7,446 nt of DNA, from positions 1 to 7,446 of the forward strand of contig JAFAQG010001035.1 in the NCBI GenBank assembly GCA_019246575.1. Reading direction: 5' to 3'. Of this stretch, positions 1-5,906 are shown one piece after another. The notes below the pieces were generated by a model. The model was not told the DNA's origin and did no database searches. It was given only the letters and a program-made list of their open reading frames with translations. The DNA is from Acidobacteriaceae bacterium. GTDB lineage: Bacteria > Acidobacteriota > Terriglobia > Bryobacterales > Bryobacteraceae. A program made the position numbers and the translations under genes. The stretch's first letter is position 1; every line of letters begins with the position of its first letter.

Positions 1-58
1 GAAGAGCAAGAGCAGCACGACATCGGACACGATGAGCGGCAGCACCAGCACGAAGTAA
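1..58 (+). CDS. 3' end of a rightward gene, Lys/Ser/Thr-rich tail (partial)
   Basis: Reading from base 2, the plus strand gives 18 codons ending in TAA at 56-58. The peptide is low-complexity and rich in Ser, Thr and Lys (it ends SGSTSTK), with almost every third codon position G or C. A strong intrinsic terminator begins 31 nt after the stop and points the same way, which is the main reason for accepting this as the tail of a real gene. No domain is visible, so no function is proposed. A caveat is that the opposite strand over the same bases reads as a very hydrophobic stretch (SYFVLVLPLIVSDVVLLLLF), shares the same third positions, and could instead be the start of a membrane protein on the minus strand. 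That reading would place the terminator hairpin across its start region, so I rank it lower. Confidence 0.4.
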   Translation, partial: KSKSSTTSDTMSGSTSTK

Positions 59-89
59 GACAACGATCGGAAGATCGCGAGAAGTTCGC

Positions 90-127
90 AGCGGCCCCCG
101 AACACCGTTCGAGGGCCGCTTTCATTT
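90..127 (+). terminator. Rho-independent terminator
   Basis: The two arms AGCGGCCC (90-97) and GGGCCGCT (113-120) pair perfectly. Inside them CGAAC (99-103) pairs with GTTCG (107-111) around a 3-nt loop, with one C/A mismatch at 98/112. This makes a 13-pair GC-rich stem. It is followed on the plus strand by the T-rich run TTTCATTT (120-127). On the minus strand the hairpin is followed by GCGAACTTC, with no T run, so it should work for rightward transcription, ending the gene whose stop is at 58 and lying between it and the converging SDR gene. Confidence 0.7.
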
Positions 128-156
128 GCATGCCGTGTGAATGCGGCACCCTGTAG

Positions 157-204
157 CGCACTCGCTACTAGCCTGAGTCTACGCCTATTTGAAACGCGAG
201 TGCG
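157..204. repeat. 9-bp inverted repeat downstream of the SDR gene
   Basis: CGCACTCGC (157-165) and GCGAGTGCG (196-204) are exact reverse complements separated by 30 nt. They lie in the intergenic space just past the SDR stop codon on its downstream side. The hairpin could slow or protect the 3' end of the SDR message, but no T run follows on the minus strand, so it is not a classical terminator. It may be chance. Confidence 0.35.
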
Positions 205-229
205 GTCTCAACCCGTGTTGCGTTCATCA

Positions 230-1042
230 CTAGTAGTCGGCCGAGGCTCTCGGATCCGCTGCGTTCTGTATGCGCGCATTCGTCCATTTGCGCGCCAAGT
301 ACCAGTCCATTACACGCGACGAGATCTCATCCAGGCTCGTGAACAGCTTGCCTATGCGCGGTACATATACGGTTCGCGAGCGGCGTTCGATGCCCCGCAC
401 AACCGCTTCGGCGACACGCTCGGGAGTCACGGTACGCCGGATACCGCTGACCTCGTGGGGGGCAACACCGCTGAGCACGTGCTCACGGAAACGTGTCTCA
501 ACGATTCCGGGACAAACTTTCATAACGTGAATGCCATCCGGTGAAAGCTCGCGCCGCAGCGAATCGTTGATCGCGTGCAGGGCGAATTTTGACGCGCAAT
601 ACATCGCGGCCCAAGGCAGCGACACTTGACCGCCAACGGACCCGATGTTCACTATGAACCCGGAATGATGGCGTCGCATTACCGGCGCGATAAGCTGCGT
701 TAGTCCCAGAGCCGCAAACACGTTTACATCGAATAATCGTCGGACTTCGTCCAGCGGCGCCGTCGTCGCTGGCGCGTACAGGCCAATCCCGACATTGTTG
801 ATGAGACCCTCGATGCGACCGAAGCGCCCGATGGCCGACTCTAACCAGAAACGCCGAAAATTTTCGTCTGCAATATCGCCTTCGAGCCGCTGGACGCCAT
901 CATCGGCAGGGAGCTCCCAGCGCGAACCCGGAAGAGCACACGCGGAAATCTTCGCTCCACGCCCTCGTAAAGCGGCCGCGCACGCGCATCCGATCCCCTC
1001 CGATGCTCCGCTAATGAGGATAACCGATCCGTCAAGCTGCAA
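230..1042 (-). CDS. Short-chain dehydrogenase/reductase (SDR family)
   Basis: This is an NAD(P)-dependent oxidoreductase of the classical SDR family; its substrate cannot be told from the sequence. Seen in the 270-aa protein: the cofactor glycine motif SGASEGIG (11-18), Asp56 of the GDIAD segment, NNVG at 82-85 in place of the usual NNAG, and the catalytic tetrad Asn108, Ser135, Tyr148 and Lys152 (YCASK), then the PG pair at 178-179. The length beyond about residue 230 exceeds a minimal SDR and is basic. I chose the TTG at 1042: it puts MQLDGSVILISGA at the N-terminus as the family expects, and a GAGG ribosome site lies 6 nt upstream. A GTG at 1075 in the same frame would add 11 residues but has no ribosome site. 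The gene has its own promoter (1194-1222) and is probably transcribed separately from the pdx cluster. NADH versus NADPH preference is unclear because no clear acidic residue follows the second strand. Confidence 0.93.
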   Translation of the reverse strand: MQLDGSVILISGASEGIGCACAAALRGRGAKISACALPGSRWELPADDGVQRLEGDIADENFRRFWLESAIGRFGRIEGLINNVGIGLYAPATTAPLDEVRRLFDVNVFAALGLTQLIAPVMRRHHSGFIVNIGSVGGQVSLPWAAMYCASKFALHAINDSLRRELSPDGIHVMKVCPGIVETRFREHVLSGVAPHEVSGIRRTVTPERVAEAVVRGIERRSRTVYVPRIGKLFTSLDEISSRVMDWYLARKWTNARIQNAADPRASADY

Positions 1043-1048
1043 CGTGAT

Positions 1049-1052
1049 CCTC
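1049..1052 (-). promoter_or_regulatory. Ribosome binding site deciding the TTG start of the SDR gene
   Basis: GAGG on the minus strand ends 6 nt before the TTG at 1042-1040. No comparable site precedes the longer GTG start at 1075, so this site supports the shorter 270-aa product. Confidence 0.65.
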
Positions 1053-1193
1053 GAAAGCGCAAGACTGGCGCGCACTCAACCGGCGCTTTTGTTGTACCTC
1101 ACGGGGCACGATAACACGGACGACCCGTATCCTGGTCTCAATCGGCTCGCGCTGCTTGTGACCGAGGCGTGTCGGTTACGCTTGCCGTATCCA

Positions 1194-1222
1194 ATTATAC
1201 AGAGCTTCAGAAGGCACGTAAA
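1194..1222 (-). promoter_or_regulatory. Sigma70-type promoter of the SDR gene
   Basis: On the minus strand a consensus -10 TATAAT (1199-1194) is preceded, after exactly 17 nt, by TTTACG (1222-1217), which matches four of six -35 positions. Initiation would fall near 1187, leaving a leader of about 145 nt before the TTG start. The promoter sits just after the stop of the phosphatase gene, which argues that the SDR is not simply the last gene of the pdx operon. I see no obvious riboswitch or small reading frame with a ribosome site in the long leader. Confidence 0.6.
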
Positions 1223-1228
1223 CGAAAG

Positions 1229-1258
1229 CAGAAGAAAACGCTGTCAACTCGAGCGTTT
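1229..1258 (-). terminator. Possible intrinsic terminator of the pdx operon
   Basis: On the minus strand AAACGCT (1258-1252) pairs with AGCGTTT (1242-1236) around a 9-nt loop, followed by TTCTTCT. The stem overlaps the last codons and the TGA (1246-1244) of the phosphatase gene. It is seven base pairs with only three G/C pairs, so termination would be partial at best. Its position exactly at the operon end and the pyrimidine-rich tail are in its favour. Confidence 0.4.
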
Positions 1259-1708
1259 ATCAAGTCGCGGGACGGGGGTGCGTGCCCTCGGTGCGTTACC
1301 CGCCGCTCTGCGGGCTTCGCGCCGAAATTCCAGGATCAGCTGCATGACCAGATTCTCAATCTGGTCGCGCACCTTGACGTACAGCTCTTCCTCGCGGCCG
1401 ATTGGATCCTCAATGTTCCAGTCGCGCACGGGGATGGGCAACCGCGTTCCAAGCTTTCGGCCGCTCATATTCACGATGAGATCGAAATCGGGCGTCAGTA
1501 CAGCATTGACATCCTTGGGGTACTGATCGTCCAGCCTGATGTTCTTCGCCTCCATCACTTTCTGCGTCAACGGTTGCACGATCGGAGCGGGGGCGATACC
1601 GGCGCTTGTCACGTTCATGACATCCGGGCCATACCGGCGGGCAAAGCCTTCCGCCATCTGACTGCGGCAGGAGTTCCCGATACAGAGAAACAATACGTTC
1701 TTCTGCAC
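1244..1708 (-). CDS. Low-molecular-weight protein-tyrosine-phosphatase / ArsC-like protein
   Basis: This 154-aa cytosolic protein belongs to the LMW-PTP superfamily, which includes phosphotyrosine phosphatases and the thioredoxin-coupled arsenate reductases often named arsC. Seen: the N-terminal P-loop CIGNSCR (Cys9 nucleophile to Arg15, followed by SQMAEG) and the general-acid Asp101-Pro102 in DWNIEDP. The P-loop wording is ArsC-like, with a second Cys at 14. However, the two further cysteines that form the redox relay in Staphylococcus aureus ArsC are missing: the matching stretch reads VNMSGRKLGTRLP. Known family logic therefore favours a phosphatase, or an arsenate reductase using another thiol, over the thioredoxin-type enzyme. 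The C-terminal 25 or so residues are Arg/Pro-rich. The start is GTG, 5 nt after the pdxT stop, with a weak AGAAG site overlapping that stop, so it is likely translated from the pdx message. A role in B6 metabolism is only a guess from position. Confidence 0.85.
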   Translation of the reverse strand: MQKNVLFLCIGNSCRSQMAEGFARRYGPDVMNVTSAGIAPAPIVQPLTQKVMEAKNIRLDDQYPKDVNAVLTPDFDLIVNMSGRKLGTRLPIPVRDWNIEDPIGREEELYVKVRDQIENLVMQLILEFRREARRAAGNAPRARTPVPRLDKRSS

Positions 1709-1713
1709 TTCTT

Positions 1714-2280
1714 CTATTCTGATGCGAGCTTCTCGACGAATCGCCGATGAATCGTATTATCGGGTGAGAGTTCCGGGTGAAAAGTTGCCGCCATGTGCCG
1801 GCCTTGCTCGATTAGGACGGGTGTGCCCTGATATCGCGCCAGAACGTTTACGTCCGGTCCCACGCGGCGGATGACCGGCGCTCGTATGAACACGGCCTCG
1901 GCCGGCTTGCCTTCTAAGTCGATCCGCGCGATCCGGCTATCCACCTGCCGCCCATACCCATTGCGCTCTACCGTTATGTCGACGAGCCCGAGCGCTTCCT
2001 GCGACGGATTGATCACCTGTGACGCAAGCAGAATCGCGCCCGCGCATGTTCCGAAAATGGGCTTTTCTTCCCCGAACCGGCGGACAGGCTCGAGCAGACC
2101 TTCGGTGGTGAGAAGGTTCAGCATCGTGGTGCTTTCGCCGCCAGGAATGATTAAGCCATCGACTCCATCCAGTTCCGCGGGCGTACGTACTTCAATCGCT
2201 TGTGCCCCGGCGCGCTCGATCGCTTTCCGATGAGCTTCGAAGTCGCCCTGTAGCGCAAGAACACCAACGGTAGGCTGCAT
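1714..2280 (-). CDS. pdxT: Pyridoxal 5'-phosphate synthase glutaminase subunit PdxT
   Basis: PdxT is the class I glutaminase that releases ammonia from glutamine and passes it to PdxS for PLP synthesis in the DXP-independent pathway. The 188-aa protein has the expected length and motifs: VGVLALQGDFEAH at the N-terminus, PGGEST at 46-51, the nucleophile Cys79 in FGTCAGAIL, the RNGYGRQ segment at 106-112, and the His168/Glu170 pair in FHPEL. This is a full Cys-His-Glu triad, so it should be active. I chose the ATG at 2280; the adjacent GTG at 2283 would add one residue. GAGC lies upstream. The gene starts 22 nt after the pdxS stop, and the phosphatase gene begins 5 nt after its TAG, so the three are surely co-transcribed. 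Confidence 0.97.
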   Translation of the reverse strand: MQPTVGVLALQGDFEAHRKAIERAGAQAIEVRTPAELDGVDGLIIPGGESTTMLNLLTTEGLLEPVRRFGEEKPIFGTCAGAILLASQVINPSQEALGLVDITVERNGYGRQVDSRIARIDLEGKPAEAVFIRAPVIRRVGPDVNVLARYQGTPVLIEQGRHMAATFHPELSPDNTIHRRFVEKLASE

Positions 2281-2302
2281 CACACCAGCTCGGTTTGCGC
2301 TG

Positions 2303-3190
2303 TTACCAGCCGCGTGTCTGCATCAGTTGCGACGCTTCGAGCTTCGAGATTTCGAGACCCGGCATGGCCTCGCCCAGTTCCTCGCTCGCCTCGAGTAGCT
2401 TCACCGGATCGCGATAATAGGTCGCCGCCTTAACGATGGCTCTGGCGCGCTTCTCCGGATCAGACGATTTGAAAATTCCGGAACCGACAAATACGGCTTC
2501 TGCTCCGAGTTGCATGACAAGTGCGGCATCGGCCGGGGTTGCAATCCCCCCGGCTGAGAAGTTGGGCACGGGCAGTTTCCCGTTTTCGGCGACGTCCTGC
2601 ACCAGCTCGAGCGGCGCCTGAAGGTTTTTCGCCTCATGCACCAGTTCTTCCTTGCCCAGCACCGTAAGTTGTTTCATCTCCTTCACAATCGTGCGGATGT
2701 GGCGGACCGCCTCGACGATGTTGCCCGATCCTGCTTCGCCTTTGGTGCGGATCATTGCTGCGCCTTCGGCGATCCTCCGCAGCGCCTCCCCCAGATTGCG
2801 CGCGCCGCAAACAAAGGGAACTTTGAAATCGTGTTTGTCGACGTGGTGCTCTTCATCCGCAGGAGTCAGCACTTCGCTCTCATCGATGTAATCGACGCCC
2901 AGGACTTCGAGAATACGCGCCTCCATGAAGTGGCCGATCCGCACCTTGGCCATGACCGGAATCGACACGGCCTCCATGATCTCGCGAATAATCCGAATCT
3001 GGGACATCCGCGCGACTCCTCCCTCTTTGCGGATGTCGGCGGGCACACGCTCGAGCGCCATTACGGCCACTGCCGCGGCCCGCTCGGCGATTACCGCCTG
3101 CTCGGCGTTGACCACGTCCATGATCACTCCGCCCTTCAACATCTCCGCGAGTCCCACGTTCAACCGGAATTGGTCTGTTTCAAAATTCAA
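2303..3190 (-). CDS. pdxS: Pyridoxal 5'-phosphate synthase lyase subunit PdxS
   Basis: PdxS is the (beta/alpha)8 synthase that builds PLP from ribose 5-phosphate, glyceraldehyde 3-phosphate and ammonia supplied by PdxT; the family forms a dodecamer decorated with PdxT. The 295-aa protein matches the family in length and throughout its sequence. Visible key residues are Asp25 (VIMDVV), the sugar-binding Lys82 in [10 protein letters not shown], Lys150 in [10 protein letters not shown], the phosphate-binding [13 protein letters not shown] segment (211-223) and [12 protein letters not shown] (234-245). The start is TTG at 3190-3188: AAGGAG sits 7 nt upstream and the N-terminus then begins [21 protein letters not shown] as in homologues. 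The frame stays open for 117 more codons upstream, but those run through the regulator gene in another frame and are not expected to be translated. It follows pdxR after 38 nt. Confidence 0.98.
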   Translation of the reverse strand: MNFETDQFRLNVGLAEMLKGGVIMDVVNAEQAVIAERAAAVAVMALERVPADIRKEGGVARMSQIRIIREIMEAVSIPVMAKVRIGHFMEARILEVLGVDYIDESEVLTPADEEHHVDKHDFKVPFVCGARNLGEALRRIAEGAAMIRTKGEAGSGNIVEAVRHIRTIVKEMKQLTVLGKEELVHEAKNLQAPLELVQDVAENGKLPVPNFSAGGIATPADAALVMQLGAEAVFVGSGIFKSSDPEKRARAIVKAATYYRDPVKLLEASEELGEAMPGLEISKLEASQLMQTRGW

Positions 3191-3197
3191 CTTTCTT

Positions 3198-3203
3198 CTC
3201 CTT
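3198..3203 (-). promoter_or_regulatory. Shine-Dalgarno site deciding the TTG start of pdxS
   Basis: AAGGAG on the minus strand, 7 nt before the TTG at 3190. It is the strongest ribosome site in the window, and it sets the 295-aa PdxS against the 412-residue open frame. It suggests pdxS is translated much better than the regulator upstream in the same message. Confidence 0.85.
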
Positions 3204-3228
3204 AGCAACGTGCCGCCGTCCTGTGCAT

Positions 3229-4704
3229 TTAGACCAATGCAGCGGCGGGCTCGAGATCTTCGCTCGATACGCTTGCGGCAAGCTCGCGCTTTATCGCTTC
3301 TCCCAAAATCTGAAAGCCTCTCGTGATCTGCCCGGGAGAAAGGCCGCCGAAGCTGATCCGCAAACCTCGTCCGTGCGAATGCCGGGCTGAGAAATAGCGG
3401 CCGGGCAGGAAATTGACGCCCCGCTCCTGGACGCGGCTCAACAGGGTATCGGCAGTGAGCGGAGCCGGCAAATCGATCCACAGATTCATCCCTCCCTGCG
3501 GGCGTGTAAACCGCGTTCCCTTGGGAAGATATCGCGCACATGCATTGAGAACGGCATTCAATCGCTCCGCCCCGGCGCGCCGGGTGCGCTCAATATGACG
3601 CGCCAGCTCGCCCGATTCGGCAAAGCCGAGCAGCACCGCTTGCGAAAGCTGATCCGAATGAAGATCGCAAATCTCTTTCGCCTCAGCCAGCCGCGCAATT
3701 ACAGGACGCGGCGCAATGACCCACCCGACTCGCAAACCCGGGAAACAGACTTTCGAGTAACTGCGCAGCAAAATTGTATTGCCTGTGTCGTCCAGCTCTT
3801 TCAATGCGGGGACGTCGGTGCCCGTATATCGCAGCTCTCGATACATATCGTTCTCCACGAGCACACAACCGGAGCGTTCTGCCAGCGACACAATGCGCCT
3901 TCTGCGCTCGAGCGGCAGCGTCACCCCGGTTGGATTCTGAAAACTCGGTGTGATCACCATCAGTCGCGGGCGGCTCCGCTCCAGGACTTGCTCGATCGCG
4001 TCCGGATCGATACCTGCATCGTCGACATTGGCGCTCACAGTCTCTGAACCCGCGCGTGAAAACAGCCGCAACACTCCGTGGTAACCAGGGTCCTCGACCA
4101 AGACGCCGGTGTTGCGCGCCACAAAAACTCTTGCAATCAGGTCCAGAGCCTGTTGACAGCCATTCGTGATGATGATGTCATCCGAATGACGCGCGACTCC
4201 GGAGGCCATTGCCTGGTCTAGTAAGTATCGCCGCAGTGGTGCGTAGCCATAGGAGGACCCGAGTTGCAGAATTTCGCCCGTTTCCGGACTGTCGACCACC
4301 TGTTTCGTTACACGTCGAAAATCAGCCACCGGGAAGTCGTGCGCAGCCGGTCGCGAACTGGCGAAGCTGATATCGATTTTCGGGGCGGGACTCGATACCG
4401 TCTCGACAGGAGGCAAAATGGCTTCCCAGTTCCGTTGAGAGCTCGAAGTTCGACTTGCCGAGCGAGCAACGAAACTGCCGCGCCCAACATGCCCGTGAAT
4501 GAGGCCCGACTGCTCGAGCAGAGAGTACGCTGCCGAAACCGTCGTTCTATTCAGTCCAAGTTGCTCAGCCAATTGCCGTGTCGGTGGAAGCTTATCGCCC
4601 GAACGCAACGTCTCGCGTTCAATCATTGCGCGCAGCGCATCAGCTAGTTGCCTATAGACGGGCCTGTCGGCAGCAGGATCGAGGGGCAGCTGACGTAAGT
4701 CCAC
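3229..4704 (-). CDS. pdxR: MocR-family (GntR wHTH + aminotransferase) regulator, PdxR-like
   Basis: This is a PLP-sensing transcription regulator of the MocR subfamily; in other bacteria PdxR members control pdxST. In the 491-aa product, a GntR winged helix occupies about 8-79 ([45 protein letters not shown]). A Ser-rich linker of about 30 residues follows, then an aminotransferase class I fold (about 111-475) with NPTG at 257-260, Asp286/Tyr288, the PLP-anchoring Lys318 in SYSK, Arg325 in FPGLRVGW and Arg449 in GLRISFGG. All PLP contacts look intact. The start is uncertain: I prefer the GTG at 4704, giving [10 protein letters not shown], because an extended -10 lies just upstream. ATG at 4746 or 4755 would add 14 or 17 residues; none has a good ribosome site. 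It is in line with pdxST and probably leads that operon. The pdxR name rests on family plus context; another MocR role is possible but less likely. Confidence 0.88.
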   Translation of the reverse strand: MDLRQLPLDPAADRPVYRQLADALRAMIERETLRSGDKLPPTRQLAEQLGLNRTTVSAAYSLLEQSGLIHGHVGRGSFVARSASRTSSSQRNWEAILPPVETVSSPAPKIDISFASSRPAAHDFPVADFRRVTKQVVDSPETGEILQLGSSYGYAPLRRYLLDQAMASGVARHSDDIIITNGCQQALDLIARVFVARNTGVLVEDPGYHGVLRLFSRAGSETVSANVDDAGIDPDAIEQVLERSRPRLMVITPSFQNPTGVTLPLERRRRIVSLAERSGCVLVENDMYRELRYTGTDVPALKELDDTGNTILLRSYSKVCFPGLRVGWVIAPRPVIARLAEAKEICDLHSDQLSQAVLLGFAESGELARHIERTRRAGAERLNAVLNACARYLPKGTRFTRPQGGMNLWIDLPAPLTADTLLSRVQERGVNFLPGRYFSARHSHGRGLRISFGGLSPGQITRGFQILGEAIKRELAASVSSEDLEPAAALV

Positions 4705-4715
4705 CAACTCAGAGC

Positions 4716-4744
4716 AGTATACCAAATTGGACTGCAATGCAGTC
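4716..4744 (-). promoter_or_regulatory. Extended -10 promoter for the pdxR-pdxST operon
   Basis: On the minus strand TGG-TATACT (4724-4716) is an extended -10 element. With a 17-nt spacer the -35 position would be GACTGC (4744-4739), a poor match that lies inside the palindrome described below, as expected for a promoter needing or controlled by a bound regulator. Initiation near 4709 would leave only about 5 nt before the preferred GTG start at 4704, so the pdxR message could be nearly leaderless. If pdxR actually starts at 4746 or 4755, this element would be inside its coding region and the call would fail. Confidence 0.45.
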
Positions 4745-4750
4745 ATCCAA
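4727..4750. promoter_or_regulatory. Candidate PdxR operator palindrome
   Basis: GACTGCA (4730-4736) and TGCAGTC (4738-4744) are exact reverse complements around a single central A. The outer TTGG (4727-4730) and CCAA (4747-4750) extend the dyad imperfectly. It lies in the divergent region between pdxR and the Rid-like gene and covers the presumed -35 of the leftward promoter. MocR proteins bind repeats near their target promoters, so this is a natural site for self-control of the B6 operon; it could also affect the rightward genes. Binding is inferred. Confidence 0.5.
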
Positions 4751-4802
4751 TGCATCACACGATCTGTCAGGAAGTCAACGAGCTAGGCTAAAAACAGAAG
4801 CC

Positions 4803-5906
4803 ATGCGAGCCACAAGGCTCAATGTCATCGCTGCCGCGGCACTCTGTCTTGTGGCCAGCGGTACCGCTCTGAACGCACAGAAAAGAAAGAACGCAGAACC
4901 CAAGTCGCAGGTTCAGCCGTTGCCTCCCGAACCGCCGATGGCCTTGGCGGTCGATACGGACTCGATCGATTTCCACATTTCGCGCCTCCTGACGACGGGA
5001 GGTCTAGCCGCCCAAATCCGCGAGAGTCTGAATGATCTGATTCGCAACACCCGGGGCGAAACGATTGTGAAGCTGCGAGCCTTCGTATCGGGTTCGGGCG
5101 ATACACGGCGCGTTCAGGCGCTCGTGACAGAGCTGTTTAGCGAACACCGCCTGCCGCTTCCCGCTATCAGCATCCTGCAAGTGGGCGCGCTCGGGCAACA
5201 ATCAGCCAAGGTAGTGATCGAAGCGGTGGTTTCCACTCATCGCAACGTGAATCCGAATGGGCTCGCGTTTTTCTTCGGCCAGCACGGCACTTCTCTCCCG
5301 AACGCTCTCCAGACGCTTAAGCAAGACACACACGCAGCCGGCATCCCGGGGGACCGCATTCTCTCCTGCACTTGCTTCACTTCACGGATCGACAACTTCG
5401 AAGCGGATACCTCTGCTGCTCGCACCTTGTTCCCGAAAACTGCTCTCAACGTCGTGCAAGCTGTACGCGACCCCTTGAGCGATGCGAGCATGTGCGAAGC
5501 CGTAGGGCAACCACCGAATCCGCCGGCACGCGGCCCCGTGATCAGGCTTGAGTCCGCAAGTGCCACCCTGGTCAATTCGCCGCAATTGATCTTCACAGGC
5601 ATGCAGTTATCGTTTGGCAATTACCTGGACGATGCTCGTGAGGCGTTCGCGAGATTGCAACACGCGGCAGCCGCCGTACGCCCCGTGCAAACGCCTGTCG
5701 AGGTAGATGCCTTCACGCTCGACGCCTCGGCCGGCTCGGCACTGCACAAAACGAACCTGCTCGCGCCGCGCACATTGACCGTCCAACCAGTGGAGGGCTT
5801 GCCCGCAATCGACGCGCTCGCAGGAATCGAAGGCATCTTCGCCCCGAACGTCGAGTCTGCTGTGACTGTCGAGGAGAAGCCGTCGCAGGGATACAATTCT
5901 CCCTGA
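4803..5906 (+). CDS. Exported protein with three tandem RidA/YjgF-like domains
   Basis: I do not recognise a named gene. The 367-aa product starts with a typical signal peptide (basic MRATR, hydrophobic core to about 22, likely cleavage after LNA at 25), then a Lys/Pro-rich linker to about 46. Three stretches then resemble RidA/YjgF domains: about 47-144 ([46 protein letters not shown]), about 148-235 ([37 protein letters not shown]) and about 247-348 ([44 protein letters not shown]). RidA hydrolyses reactive enamine/imine intermediates and uses an Arg in its PARS-like motif. That position is non-Arg in repeats 1 and 2 and may be Arg323 in repeat 3. The ATG at 4803 is preferred because it gives the signal peptide; the frame is open upstream but antisense to pdxR. 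Its stop overlaps the next start. Repeats 1 and 3 are the clearer matches. The function is unknown. Confidence 0.75.
   Translation: MRATRLNVIAAAALCLVASGTALNAQKRKNAEPKSQVQPLPPEPPMALAVDTDSIDFHISRLLTTGGLAAQIRESLNDLIRNTRGETIVKLRAFVSGSGDTRRVQALVTELFSEHRLPLPAISILQVGALGQQSAKVVIEAVVSTHRNVNPNGLAFFFGQHGTSLPNALQTLKQDTHAAGIPGDRILSCTCFTSRIDNFEADTSAARTLFPKTALNVVQAVRDPLSDASMCEAVGQPPNPPARGPVIRLESASATLVNSPQLIFTGMQLSFGNYLDDAREAFARLQHAAAAVRPVQTPVEVDAFTLDASAGSALHKTNLLAPRTLTVQPVEGLPAIDALAGIEGIFAPNVESAVTVEEKPSQGYNSP
5886..5905 (+). promoter_or_regulatory. Hairpin masking the kinase ribosome site at a TGATG junction
   Basis: CAGGGA (5886-5891) pairs exactly with TCCCTG (5900-5905) around an 8-nt loop, directly before the ATG at 5906-5908. 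The only Shine-Dalgarno-like bases for the kinase (AGGGA, 14 nt from the ATG) lie in the left arm. A ribosome finishing the upstream gene would open the stem, so the kinase would be translated mainly by coupling. This is an inference from sequence. Confidence 0.4.

Noticed and set aside
1043..1075. GTG start adding 11 residues to the SDR
   Set aside because: No ribosome site precedes it, while the TTG at 1042 has GAGG and gives the usual short distance to the cofactor motif.
1043..1243. Riboswitch or small RNA in the gap between the phosphatase and SDR genes
   Set aside because: I could not find a conserved riboswitch core or a convincing stem system; only a promoter and a weak terminator are supported.
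1242..1247. Perfect TTGACA (-35 consensus) on the minus strand
   Set aside because: No acceptable -10 element lies 16-18 nt downstream; the real TATAAT is too far and pairs better with TTTACG at 1217-1222.
795..1526. Long plus-strand frame opposite the SDR and phosphatase genes
   Set aside because: It spans two well-supported minus-strand genes, has no recognisable motif and is Arg/Ser-rich, as expected of an antisense shadow.
2636..3205. 189-residue plus-strand frame opposite pdxS
   Set aside because: It is a shadow of the highly conserved pdxS gene, with His/Asp-rich composition and no family match.
3191..3541. 117-codon N-terminal extension of pdxS in the same open frame
   Set aside because: It runs through the regulator gene in another frame, has no family similarity, and a strong AAGGAG site supports the TTG start at 3190.
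4578..4802. N-terminal extension of the Rid-like protein to an upstream ATG
   Set aside because: It is antisense to the regulator's DNA-binding domain and would bury the clear signal peptide that begins at 4803.
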